Source: Monarcha castaneiventris obscurior
Lineage: Eukaryota; Chordata; Aves; Passeriformes; Monarchidae
DNA: 64,000 nucleotides
Assembly: GCA_026261815.1 (NCBI GenBank)
Contig: JAMPIT010000566.1
Span: 26,499,001-26,563,000, forward strand
Direction: 5' to 3'
In this document: one piece after another, positions 50,210-62,515 of the stretch
How positions within the stretch are numbered: position 1 is the first letter of the stretch
How the letters are laid out: every line of letters begins with the position of its first letter
Notes under the pieces: generated by a model
The model's database searches: none
Told to the model about the DNA's origin: nothing
Seen by the model: the letters and a program-made list of their open reading frames with translations, nothing else
Position numbers and translations under genes: made by a program

Positions 50210-50554
50210 TGTAGTAGAAGGATAGAAGGTGTTAAATATCCTACATGAGAGTTGGCATGTGTCGCAGTGTCGGACACGAACATGCAGATTCAAACAGCCG
50301 GTCAGGACCACCGAGCAGAGCGAAAGGGCCCTGCCCACCTTTATTATCACACTTTTATACCTCTTCTAAAACAATCATACATTGGTGGATGAGGTTAACA
50401 CCTCTAGCATTTTACAGGATAGGAACACAGTCTATCACCTTTCTCCGCCTTGGAGAAAGGAATGATCAACAATGTAAAAGTTCAGTAAACATCCTTAGCC
50501 GGTTAGAAAAACAAGAGCTATGTTTATAGAAAGAGCATGAGAACTTCTACTACA
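50210..50554 (-). mobile_element. Solo LTR of an endogenous retrovirus
   Basis: The 345-bp element has exact 11-bp terminal inverted repeats, TGTAGTAGAAG at 50210-50220 and CTTCTACTACA at 50544-50554, with the TG...CA ends of a retroviral LTR. On the minus strand a TATA box (GGTATAAAAG) is followed within about 15 nt by AATAAA. Then comes a GC-richer stretch resembling R-U5 (CTCTGCTCGGTGGTCC). No internal retroviral sequence flanks it, so it looks like a solo LTR from recombination. No clear target-site duplication is visible (TTTGT left, AAAGT right). The 94-codon plus-strand ORF here is an LTR shadow. Confidence 0.82.
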
Positions 50555-50904
50555 AAAGTAAAAACATGGAACACTGTGAAAATCAGGGCGACAGGCATGA
50601 ACCCAAACTTCAGAAGTTTTTATTTCTGAACCATATGAAGGCATTGAAGAAGAGTCAGTTCTTCTCTCCTGAATAAAGTAATATATATAGTAGGAAAGAT
50701 TGTTTCAGAATGTGGAATGGGATATCTGTCACCAAAAGCTTTTGAGACTAATTCAACAAAGCTATTTTTCTAAATAACGGTTTAAGTGTATTTGCCTTAG
50801 ATTTGTGCTGTGGATTGGATGAAATTCCCTCCCAAGTACTTCGCTAGCTTTATTTTCTCCATTCTTTACTTCTGGAAGAGTGTCCCTTCTACTCTGTTTG
50901 AGAA
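50555..50904. other. Short unassigned spacer between LTR and CR1
   Basis: About 350 bp of AT-rich sequence with no recognised feature. Confidence 0.5.
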
Positions 50905-51312
50905 AGGTTGAAGAGGATCAGAGGCCTAGAGCACCTCTCCTATCAAGACAGGCTGAGAGACTTGGGTTATTCAGCACGGAGAAGAGAAGGCTCCAGGGTG
51001 ATTATAGCAACCTTCCAGTACCTAAAGGAGGCTTATACGAAAGCTGGAGAGGGACTTTTCACAAGGCTTTAAAACAAAAGAGTAGAATTGGATTAGATAC
51101 TAGAGAGAAATTATTTTCTGTGAGAGTAGTGAGATCCTGGAACAGGTTGCCTAGAACAGCTGTAGATTCCCCATCTCTGGAAATGCTCAAGGGCAGGTTG
51201 GAAGGGGCTCTGAACAACCTGATGTAGTGGAAGGTGTCCTTTCCTATAGCAGGGGGAGTTGGAAATAGTGATCTTTAAGGCCCCTTCCAACCAAAACCAT
51301 TCTATGATTTCT
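50905..51312 (+). mobile_element. CR1 LINE 3' fragment
   Basis: The series GGATCAGAGGCCTAGAGCAC, CAGGCTGAGAGACTTGGGTT, TTCAGCACGGAGAAGAGAAG, CTGGAACAGGTTGCCTAGAA, ATGATTTCT with GATCTTTAAGGCCCCTTCCA marks the CR1 3' end. The copy is 5'-truncated (about 410 bp). The 115-codon ORF inside it is the relic of element sequence, not a host gene. Confidence 0.9.
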
Positions 51313-51825
51313 GTATCTGGTTATCTCTATTCAGAAAGAAGCAGGAAAAGGGTGTTTCTTCCTCTTATATGAATTGGTTGTTCTTATAACATACCTTGTC
51401 CGCAAGTGTATGGCACAATCCAAACAGGCAAATCTGGAAATAAAACAGCAAATGAAATATTCCTAATCATTAATTCATTCTTTAAAATAAATGTGATCCA
51501 ATCAGGCTAGTTAAAATAAAATAAAACAGCAAACAACTAAAATTATTCTCCAGTGACTCACTGAGAAGCAGAACTAAGCAAACCAGCCTCCTCTTACCAG
51601 CCATTCTCCCTACATCTCCTGCTGCTTAAAACACAATGCTTCACTTCCTCATGTGAATCCAGCAGCCACCCCCACAATACTTTCAGCTTAGTATAACCCC
51701 TAAGCACATTTTATTGCTCTCTAGCTGAGCAAGAGGTAGTGTGCCAAGTCAGTAGTTTAGGGATGTATGTTCCTGACTGGCCTACCAGCCACTAGATCTT
51801 TACTGTTCCTTCCCTTTTCCCTGCA

Positions 51826-51862
51826 GGGGAACACAGATGGGGAACACAGATAGGGAACACTA
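51826..51862. repeat. 13-bp tandem repeat, nearly three copies
   Basis: GGGGAACACAGAT occurs twice exactly (51826-51838 and 51839-51851), followed by a partial, changed copy AGGGAACACTA. Confidence 0.8.
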
Positions 51863-54800
51863 ATCTTCTTACTGTCTTATTTTCATAGCAAATATAATAA
51901 CATACTATAGCTTGGATGATTCACCTCCCTCTAACATATTCTTTAATAGCCTAAGAATTTAATAGGTTACTAGATAAGGGGACAGGGAAATTAAAGGGAA
52001 AGACAGGGCACATTCAAATGGACATGCAGATGGGAATTATTTAGATCTTAATGTCTCAGAGAATCAGGTAATTTCCATTTAGTTGGATAAGAAAAGCTGC
52101 TAGAAATAATTTAGCATTTTTCAAGAGAAAAAGAAAGTATTTTCTTTTTTAATTTTTTCATTTGGAAAGATCATTCTTCTCATTTTACGATTGAAAAACC
52201 AAGCATTCAGAATAACTCGTCCAGTCTCTTAATTTTTTGTTACTGTTCAAAGGTTTCCTTGGTGTACATAAAATTTGTGATCCTTTGTAACAAGGCCAAG
52301 TATGAAAACAAAGGCAGAGAAAGTCCATGGATAACCAAGCTTAAGCATAATAGAAAAAATCTCTTTAAGGGTTTTAGTATTATATAGAACATTTGATCAG
52401 TAAAAATAACCCAAACCAGAAAAGTTTTTGGATGTATTTCTTTCATGCAAAGTAACAGTCTATAAACACCAAGGAAATAAGATTTAAAAAAAAAAAAACA
52501 ACCCCAAATGAAACAACATCCAGTGTAGCTCTCCCTCCAGCTACAGAAGTTTTTTTAGTGCTCAAGCTTTACTAGGTTCAGTTGAACCTGATGACAACTG
52601 TATCTGGTGATGCAGCTTTAGTTATGGTCTCTAAGAATCCTCTAGCATTGGCACTGAAAAGCCATGTCAACCTCTTGGTTCAAAAGTTTATCAGTGTGTG
52701 CCATTTCTAAAGCAGAACTTACTATTTTTAGAGGATCTCAGGCACGGGGAGCTGTAGGATCTGTGCACAACATCATGCTATATTAAATATTACTGAAGTC
52801 CAGCATCCTATTCAGTAGCTAAACTGGAAATATTGGAAATATTCAAGGTCTCAGGATAAGAATTATCTCTCCTTTTTCCATTCTCTGGAAACTGTAGTTT
52901 AAAATAGCTTTATTTATTGGTTAATGTTAGGAAATCATTACAGCTAAGTTCATGCCCGCTTACTTTTACTATAAACCTTTTGGGAATATTTGTGTGTAGG
53001 AGCATTTGAGATCAAAATTGTCATTTAATGTATTGAAAAATATGGGGCTTTTTGGTAGAATCCAATGATTGCGTGATTTTCTCTATACTTTGCCAAACTG
53101 TACAAAGTGGCACATGAGAGTCCTTATATGGACAATTGCTTTTCTGCCTTATGAGAAATTCAGTGCTTTCATGTCCATGGTGTTCCTTGTAGCCATATTT
53201 TCTTCTTGGACCATTTTTGTTACTGCTACTTTTTTCTTCAACTGGCATTAAAATCAAATTGAATTTACATATTTCCAGGGCATTTCATAGGTTGCTATAG
53301 AATTTTAAAAACCATAGACATTAAATATAGCTTTGCTCTCCTCAAGGAAAGATGTTGCCAATCAATTCACATCTGACATTCTTGAAAACAGCACAACAGA
53401 TGACAGCAAGAATGTAGACAACAAAGAGCCATATTTTCTCTATGATTAGCTGTGCAGTATTTTATGTCTTTTCCAGCAGTGCTGGTTTATTGTTGATTCC
53501 ACTATCCATGCTTTTATGCACAATTTTAATGAACTGTAGGACAGATAGAAACCACCTCACATTAGTGAGTAATGTCATGCCTTTAACTGGAACAGAGATT
53601 ATGACCTCCTGATCAAAACAGAAGAAAGAAAAGTATTCATCATTCAGATGTCTATTAGGGGTTTGCCTCTGCCTCCTCAGACTAGCTGAACTCCACAGTA
53701 ATTTTAAGACCAGTAGAGGGTACTAGTGTATGTACACAGAAGTCAGTAAGTAACAGCAAAGATGGCTGCATGAGAAATTTGGATTAAACCTGTAGAGAGT
53801 GCACTAATGTTAAAGCAATAAGACTTAGTATGATATTTTCAGCCAGCCTGCATTATTTTCTCAGCTACTGAAAAGTCATTTCAGCATCAACAGAATATAT
53901 TCTGATTTATAGTTAGGTTGTTGTAACCTTTTCTTTAGAAGACCAACACTGATATCAGATAAAAGGTCTTAATTCCACTGCATCTGGAATTTTGAAAATC
54001 TGCATTTTGAAAATCCACTGAAAGGGATTTTCAAAAAAAAAAAAAAAAGTAAGTTTTGGAAACATAGATCTTTAATATCTGTGCAGGACTGTGGGGTTAT
54101 TGTCCTTTCCAAAATGATGGGTGTATCTACAAAAGCAATGTCATGCAATCAGAAATATTGTCTTCAGGAATCAATAGCCTAGGTAAGAAGTCCGATTAAC
54201 ACAGTTATATTACTTTTTCCAGCTGCATAGTATAGTTTATATCTGGACTGCACACAGTCTCTCATATTCATATCAGACACCTAAATAAAGCTTTGCTGAT
54301 TTTTAGAATTGCTGAGCCATCATCCCTTACTGACAACAATGGGAGCTGTTATATAAATATTTATTTATATCTCCCCTTTGACCTTGTCTCCGGATCCTTG
54401 CCCAATAATCCCATGCACTGGAGCTTATTCAGCATTCTACCTTCTGAGCACATTTGAACAGCTGCTATCCATTAGAAAAACAACAAAACCTAAAAAAATC
54501 AGAACCTAAAACTTCAATCTGAGGCGGATATCATTCTTTCTTTTCTCTCTAAATGAATGGTTTCCTTAAAATATATGTATGTCTGGACCAGACCCAGGAC
54601 TTGTAATAAGTTTCCTATGCACAGAGATATTATGGCCTTAAGATCCAATATCCTTTGCCCTACAGGGTGAGAAAAGGGAGCTTTATCCTGTTTGTACAAG
54701 GGTATATGCAGAATTCAATTCATTTGCTATAAAGGATGGAATGAACTTAAAGTGTTTCCATGGAATAATGTACTTATTAAAAAGTTCCTGTACATAATTT

Positions 54801-55387
54801 TGTGAAGTCTTTTGCATGCAGTAACTTTGCTTTTCATTTTTGGAGCTCTGCATTGTTGGATGCTTGATGGTTGGCCCAGGCACTATTTATGCATGGGTTT
54901 CACCAATTTGGTTCTCTTTAAAACAAGAGAATTATATTCTTTAGGAGTTCAGAAAACTATCAGTTCAGAGAAGAATAAAGGGGGAAAGGATGCATACTAG
55001 AATTTTAAAACAATCTCAAACATCCAACTAGTAATTGTAATATGAATGTGAATTAAAACCATTTCAGTGGAAGACGTTATTTTATCCATACTGTATATAG
55101 TCATGGTAGCTTTGCAACTGGAAGGTGAAAATCACTGTTTCCAGATAAACTTAGAAAATCTCAATGGAGCTGTGATCAGGGCACAGTTCATTCATCAAAC
55201 CATAAATATCTCGTGCCACCTGAGGTTCCTTAGGGTACCTCAGATACCCAGAAGGGCCCAGCATATATGACATAGGAGACATAAGAGACCTGCATCTTTT
55301 TGGAAATGCACCTGGAGGCTGGGTGAAGAATACTTTATAGTTTCTTGGATGCCTCTGGACTTCCCTGTTTAGGCACCTGAATAGGTT

Positions 55388-55479
55388 AACTAATTTATAA
55401 ATTAGTTAATATTTGTTAATGTTTTCATTAATTAATTAATAATTAGTAGTTAATATTTTAACTAATTTATAAATTAGTT
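55388..55479. repeat. Two copies of a 20-bp perfect palindrome
   Basis: AACTAATTTATAAATTAGTT is its own reverse complement and appears at 55388-55407 and again at 55460-55479. Both copies are followed by AATATT. The DNA between is rich in TTAATTAA-like words. The arrangement could be a duplicated cruciform-forming site. Confidence 0.85.
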
Positions 55480-55612
55480 AATATTCATCAAGGCCTTCCA
55501 AGTTTGCTATGTCTAAACTTTGAATGACAAAACCAAATATAATTTGAAGACTAGTGCCAGAGAACTGGTTTCCAATAATCTAAGTCATAGTATCTTTAAA
55601 GTAACACTTTAA

Positions 55613-55630
55613 AGTCACTTTAAAGTGACT
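55613..55630. repeat. 18-bp perfect palindrome
   Basis: AGTCACTTTAAAGTGACT is self-complementary. It is preceded by partial copies of the same word (AACACTTTAAAGT, starting near 55604), suggesting local duplication. Confidence 0.8.
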
Positions 55631-58094
55631 GACAATTCAGAGGAGTAAGACCAAATAAATCAAAGGGCCAAACTCTGTCCTTTTTTTGTCAGCATGTGTT
55701 GCAAAGCTGTGAGAGACCCCTACACTAGGTCCACTCTTATAATATTCCAATGAAAATACTAAGACCTGGAAAATCTTTCTGCAGTGACAGTTCCTGAGAA
55801 GCAGTAGAGATTTTTTATTGAAGATAAGAAGGAGAAGAGGAATAGGAAAAGTGTATGAAAAAAGGTAAGGAGAAGACATATTTGAAATGGGTTATGACAA
55901 ATGGCAAGCAGCCATCTATTGGCTTCTTTTTACATCTTGGAAAAAGTATAGCAAAGGCAAGCCAGTTCCTATAATTTTTTAGCTCCGCCAGAGAGCATTT
56001 TTTCCATGCTTTGCAAGCCTTCCCTTTTCTATTTGCAACTGCTTACCATCTGGGAATTTGTGGTTGTGAACAGTTAAAACTTAATATTTAAAAACACACA
56101 TGTATTTCACTTGAAATTAAGATTTTCGGTAAAGTGACTGGATTCCATTTTTGGGTGGAATGTGGTGAGATAAATATGTGCAGTGCTTGGGGATGGAATG
56201 CTGGCTCTGCACTTGGAGAGAAAGTTGTGAGTTTTGTCCAACTCCAGAGTTTTGATTTTATAGCCAGTGATTAAGTTATAACTAATATTATTAAAAAAAA
56301 AAAAAAACTTTTAACACCTCCGTAACGTCTTGCTTTTTTCATTAATTTTAATTTCATGCTTTTACAGTGTGTCTTATGGGATTAGTGACAGGATACTGAC
56401 TATATTTCCTCTAAAGCTATTGGTTAGCATATCACTATGACATTTGTAGAGTATCTGTTGAGTTGCTCTAAGGCATTGTTGAGTTGGCATGGGTAGAGGC
56501 AGCCCAGGCAAATTTCTGTGATACTTAGCCTTATACTTAGGTTTTATGGTAATGCAGAGTTCTGGGGTCAGAACTAGACTTGCAAACAAACTTACCAAAG
56601 CTAGGTAATTGATATGTATCTTGGGGACATTTACTGAATGCTCTAGTTGCAGCAGGGACTTATCTTTAGACATGTTGTAAGTCACTATTTCAAATCCTAG
56701 ACCTCTTTCATCAATTTAGATCAGAGAAACAGGTAGTTTTAGAGGACTATCTTCCGTCTTTGTACCACTTCATTTTCATCGCAGTACCTCAATTAGAGTA
56801 AAGTGGATCTTTGTTCTGGCAGACTTAGCAAAACGGTTAAAGACTGACAGAGCAGGGGAATGAACCCGCCTTCAGGTCATTGGTCTGGAATAATATTCAG
56901 GCAGTGTCTGCGAACTCTCCAGGATTTAAATGCCTCTGTTTGTCTTCTGCTCCTTGTTCTTTCTCCTATTGGTCTCGTTGTCAAGATGGTTTTGGGCCTT
57001 TTTTTTTAACTGTACGTTTGGCATGCCTTCAGGTCTGCCTGCCCATCTCTTCTTTTCCACTGTCTGTTTCACTAATCTACATTGCTGGCTCATCTTCAAA
57101 CATTTTCTGTCTTTGCTTCTGTTTTTGTGTTGCTGTACACCTTCATAAAAAAAATCTCATTATCATGTAGAATTACAGAACTCTAATTTACTCTGCCATT
57201 CTTCAGTCAAGCATTTCTTCTTGGCAAGATGATATCTGAAGTCCTTCATGCCTCACTGCCTTTAGACTCCATTATAGAAAGCATCTTGTGCTCTCCTCTG
57301 TTTCTGCAAAGAACACTAATTTATCATTTAAAGAATCTGTCCAGATCTGGGGAGATCTCCCCACTTTTTGTTATTTTCTTACCATCACTCTGTTCTACAT
57401 TTCCTACTAATGACACTGAAGCCTTATTCTTTTTTTAATCTCAATTTTTCTTCTGTTTTAGCAACAATTTTCTGCCTCTTTTCCTCCAGCTTTCTCTCTT
57501 CATTATTCTTTCTTTCTCATCTCACCCCTCCCACTTTTTAATCTTCACCATCCTTAAAACTACAAATATAAAAATTACGTCTTCCTCTTTCAATTCCATT
57601 CTTTCCACTGCTGATTTATCTATCAGCAACCTTTATGGTTTTTCACCCTCAATTGCCCACTGACTAGAAACTTGGGGATATTTTCATACTCCTTAAATTA
57701 TGCTTATATTGGAGTTCAGTCATGAAAGTGTCAGGCAGTGACTAGTACTGCTCACTTTGAAGAATAGTCCAAGCTGCAATGGGACATGGTATCAGCTGCT
57801 TTAAATTCCTCTTCCAGATTCTGTTTGCTTTTCATCCCATGATTCTAGGAAGTGAAAACACAGGACAGGGGTTTGACTTTGGTGTCTTCTTCCTCTGTCA
57901 TTCTCTCTCTTTTTCCCTCTATTCCTTTCTCTGTGTTCCTTGAATGTTGACCAAGATCCAATGGGATGTTTGGAGAGCTGCTAACAGCACTTGCTTAAAA
58001 ACAAGTCAGGACTTACTTTCTCAAATACCCTGAGGCCAGCAAGGACCTAAAATTCAGGTCATGTGCATCATGGGCAAATAAAATTCAGCGTCAT

Positions 58095-58700
58095 GGCATT
58101 AGAGACACAAGGGTTGCAAGGGACCCCCGTAGGACATCAAGTGCAATCTCTCATGTGGAACACAACAAATGCCAGCAGCAGATAAAGTCAGCCATGCTAT
58201 TGGCTGGTGGAGTCTCCAAGATCTCTGAGGATGAAATTTTCTTCATATATGAGTGAATGATCTTGACAGATCTTTGCTGGACCCTGCTTTATTTCCTTAC
58301 AACCTTCCTGAACTGGGAAGAGCCCAAACTTTGGCAGATTGTGCCAAGCATAGCCCCACTGGCACTGTATAAAGAACCGTCATAAGTTCCCGTGGTATTC
58401 TGACCTTGACTTCCCGATGTTTCAGTTTTCCTTATTCGTGGTGAGAGTTCACTGTTGTCCCATTTTCAACCTTGCATTCGTTAAAATCCCTGCGTATTTC
58501 CCACCAGGATCTGGACTGAACACATGTGATCCTTCTGCCCCAGGTACAGAACCTGCTGCTTCCCATGTTGAACTTCATGTGGTTTCAATTGGCCTCAAGT
58601 TTGTCAATATCCTTGGACTGAAGTTCTGTGTTTGGCACGTCAGCTACTCCTCCTTGTTGAGCACCACACACAGGTTTCCTGAAGGTGCACTGAGCCAGTG
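58095..58700 (-). mobile_element. Old CR1 LINE copy
   Basis: Read on the plus strand, this is the reverse complement of CR1: GGTTGCAAGGGACCCCCGTA near the 3' end, TTGCTGGACCCTGCTT and AACTGGGAAGAGCCCAAACT in the middle, then CCATGTTGAACTTCATGTGG and GTGCACTGAGCCAGTG in the 3' part of ORF2. It is heavily diverged with several gaps. The 167-codon plus-strand ORF starting at 58417 is antisense to this element. Confidence 0.8.
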
Positions 58701-61584
58701 TACCAACAAGCTTCCTTCCCAGCCCCCTTCCTTGGCCCTCATGCTGTCAGACACCTCACCTCAAAAGACAAGTTCACTATCTGAAGTCACAGCAGCTGGG
58801 GGTGCATTTGATCCTTACTTCAACTATTTTTTCCTGTTGAGTAACTCTAGGTGTATCCCCATGGATCATTTAGCTTATGCTTTGAAGAAGAGGTATATTA
58901 GAGCCTCAGTCACATTTTGAAGTAGAATTTAAATTTCACCTAGATTTAGCCATTTCAAATTGTATGCCTGAGCTGGTGTCTGTAGGTAATCTTTATAGCC
59001 CAGAGTGATAGGCTTCTATAAGGCAAAATAATGGTATCACTTATCTGCTGTTTTGTGCCTTGTTTCTATACTTTTTTTCTTGTACTTATGGGATAAATTT
59101 AGCTTATGTACTAATAATGGAGATTGAGGTAGAATTACAGCAAGAATAAAGATGTTCAGTAAGAACCCTACCACGCAGCAGATAACTATATACAGATATT
59201 TCCCCCCCCTCCCTTTTAATTTCTCATCTTATTTTTAGATTTTCCTAATTGGTCTGCTGGCAAGTCAGCTGTTAGATTGGGAAGGCACGGGACTAGTAAA
59301 ACTGAGCTAAATATAGTTGTTACTGCATCAGAGTACTTTGAAATAATATGCAAAATAGAAAATGGGAAACCAAATAAGAATTCATAAACTGGAAGAAAAT
59401 ATTCAGCTGTTAGCTATTGCCCGTGTCATTGAACATACGAACTTAAACCAAAAATGAAAGTATTGGAAAATTGCATGGATATTCTTTACAAACCTAGCAA
59501 TCAACATTATGAAGAAAGGACATAAAACCTTGAGACAGAAGAGAAAAACAAGATAAGGTCATGATATGCTCCATGCAGTGTTTTCTACAGAAACCACCAC
59601 TTCCCATCTTTTATTGGTGTTTTAAGTTCAGTCATGTCCATAAAAAACTGGAACAACGCCTGAAAGTGAACCATGTCCTGAAAGTGGTTGAGGCAATAGC
59701 TAATTCTGTAGCAGGCCTGAGACTGAGATCAATAGTGGAGAAATATCTGGCTTACTAAGTCTTCTGGGAGACATATGCCTGTCAGCAGTGATTGCACACA
59801 GAGAAAAAACTTGTCTGACCTAATTTTCCACCCCACACACCTGTTGTGATAGAAATCCTATTTTGCATGTCAAGATTTCTAACGGAGTTGTCTGCCAGCA
59901 TCCTGCTTTCTCTGTCCCACAACAAATTATCCCCTGGCTGAATTTTCACTTTATTCACTTTGCCAAAATATACCAAAAGCTAGTTTTGTAATGTTTCAGT
60001 AAAGTCCCTTTGGAATAATGTGAAATTGTTGAGGGTTTCTGAATCCAAGGTTATGATTTAGCCAATTAAAAGGATGGAAGCCATTTAGGAAGTTTGGATC
60101 CAGGTCTGGGTTTAAATCCTGGACACCCTTAAAACTGAAATTGCTCTGGCAGGACAGTGACTTCCTTTCAGTCGGCTCTGAATTAACTTCAGAGTAGGGA
60201 GCAGGGCTGCAAAGAAAGGAAGTGTCCTCTTTGGATCTTTAGCCAGTCTTTAGCCAGCAGCTGAAGACACCCAGGCTCAACCCACAGGCAGATGTAAATT
60301 AGTGTAAGCACTTATGGAAATATAAGTTAAGAAAGAAACATAACATTCAGTCTGTGTTTCTTGGGTGAGGAACCAGGAAATCCTACAGCTCAGTCACTTT
60401 TGCCAGGGAGAAACCAAATTATTTATGAATGTGGCTTCTTCAAAATTCATCAAAGATCCGTGTGTGTTACTGTGACCTTGGAAAGAGGCATGTGAGTGAC
60501 TTTGTGTGGGTACAGAAAGCTCTTCAAAAAGGAGGAGGTGCTCAAATGGCAGAGCTGTCCTTACCTTCCATCCTGCATGGGGAGTATGTTGAGGCTGATA
60601 AAGGGGCATGGGGAAGACACGTGAATGTGAGACAGAAGAATGGGAGTGGGGTGTGTGGGATGTGTTTTCTTGCCCCTATGCCAGAACACATTCCCCAGGC
60701 TGCCTCTGCCTTTTGAGTAAGTTGGTTTGGCTGCTATAAAGGTTAGAAGAAGAAAGGAGAGTGTGCCAGCTACCAGATCAGCCCTGATCAGGAGCCAGCT
60801 CCATCCATCCCAGCATACCCAGAGGAAGATACTGCAGCTTTCCACTCTTTCCTCACTTCTTTTGCCCATTTCACCTTTGAAATGGGGAAAATTCAAGCTT
60901 GCTTACCCTCATCAAGAAATTTCTTACCCAGAAGATTGCTAGCTCCAAAGATTGTTTTCTTTGTATTTGCAGTCACCAGATGTGAAACATGTTTTGATCT
61001 GTTTTCTCATTATGAAAATGCTTTCATTTGTGATGCCCAGCGGGGCGACAGCTGATTAACTTCAAGTTTGTAGGTGGAATTAGTTTTTTTCTTTTTGAAA
61101 AACTATTACCAAGATCAGCAAAACAGGAAAGAGATTCTTTCGAGCCTGTTCCCAAATATTGCAGGCCACATCTATAAAAAGCCTAGAACCTTTTCCTGAC
61201 TTTTCATATACTTGACACTTGAAAAACTATTTTTCCAGAATTATTACAAGTTACAATGTGGAAGTCTTTTTGCCCCTTTGGTATTTGCCATTAGATTGTT
61301 CCTTAAAAAAATGCATTACTCTTTCTCAAGTTCATATTTAAGGACCAGAATGCACAGCTGTGTTTGTCATTAATTCCAACCAGACAAGAATTTCTTGAAA
61401 CTCTATCAGAATAAATTACCAAAAGATAATTTCATTGGGTTAGGCAGCACAAAAAAGACATTCTTCTTTGCCTTATGATCTAGACAAGTAGTCTGTGCAA
61501 TGGGTGGGGAACTGGCTGATGGACAGCACATAAAGGGTGGTGGTAAATAGTTCAATTTCAAACTGTCAACGTGTCACAAATGAT
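58701..61584. other. Intergenic, unassigned
   Basis: About 2.9 kb. 60380-60960 is less AT-rich and carries overlapping short ORFs on both strands, none with a recognisable domain. No mobile element is identified. Confidence 0.5.
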
Positions 61585-62515
61585 CCATATTGGGTCCAAT
61601 GTCTTCATAAGTGATCTGAAAGATTGGATCAAATGTACCCTGACAAAGTTTGCCAATGTTACCAAATTGAGTGGGGAAGCTGACACTTTGGAAGGGAGAG
61701 CGTCCCTGAAGAAAGACCTGGATAGGCTGGAGGAATGGGTGAACAAGAGCCTTATGAAGTTCAACAAGGACAAGGTCAATGTTTTGCAGCTGGGAAGACA
61801 TAATCCATGAGTACAGCACAGGCTGGGATCTACCAAGATGGGAAGTGGATCTGTGGAAAGCCTCTTAGTGGAAAACAAGCTCGATATGAGTGAAGAACAT
61901 GCTGCTGTGGCAAAGCAAGCCGACAGGATGCTGGGTTGCATCCACAAGGGCTTCACCAGCAGAGATACAGGAGCCATTATCCCACTGTACTCAGCACTTG
62001 TTGGGCCACACTTGGAACACTGAGTTCAGTTTTGGCCCCTGCTATACAAAAGACGTGGATAGGTTGGAGAGGGTCCAGAGAAGGGCCACAAAGATCAAAG
62101 GATTGAAAAGCCTGCCATGTGAGGAAAGGCTGAGATAACTAGGTTTATTCGGCCCTGAGAAAAGAACGCTTAGGGGAGACCTTGTCACCATTAGTATTTA
62201 ACATGTAGCTGTGAAGAAGACAGAGGCTTACTTTTATATGGAAAAGATCAAAGATAATGGTAAGTTACTCCTGGGGAGATTCTGACTACACAGAAAAGGA
62301 AAATTTTTCACAAAGAGAACAATCAGCCACAGGAATAATCTCCCCAAGGAAGCAGTAGACTCCCCAACACTGCACATTTTTAAGGTTCAGATGGACAGGG
62401 TGCTGAGTCTTCTTGTCAGGATCATTCATTTTGCCAACAAAGTTTGCACCAGATGATCCTTGAGTTCCCCTCCAACCTGGTATTCTATGATTCACGGTTC
62501 TATGATTCTTCTGTA
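61585..62515 (+). mobile_element. CR1 LINE 3' portion, about 0.93 kb
   Basis: The longest CR1 here. It begins within the ORF2 reverse-transcriptase region (TTCATAAGTGATCTGAAAGA, AAGTTTGCCAATGTTACCAA, GACCTGGATAGGCTGGAGGA, CTCATTGTAC-type motif as CCCACTGTACTCAGCACTTG). It runs through GTCCAGAGAAGGGCCACAAA to the 3' end (CAGATGATCCTTGAGTTCCC, CTATGATTC repeated near 62490-62510). Frames are interrupted by stops, so it is inactive. The short ORFs on both strands across it are relics or shadows. Confidence 0.9.

Larger units (their letters stand above)
51313..58094. other. Intergenic, unassigned
   Basis: About 6.8 kb of AT-rich DNA. It contains a 13-bp tandem repeat at 51826-51862, paired 20-bp palindromes at 55388-55479, an 18-bp palindrome at 55613-55630 and several A or T runs. 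Overlapping ORFs near 56880-57170 have pyrimidine-rich, low-complexity composition and no domain. No gene is supported. Confidence 0.5.

Noticed and set aside
50880..51227. 115-codon ORF
   Set aside because: It is CR1 3' sequence read through by chance.
58417..58920. 167-codon plus-strand ORF
   Set aside because: Most of it is antisense to an old CR1 copy on the minus strand.
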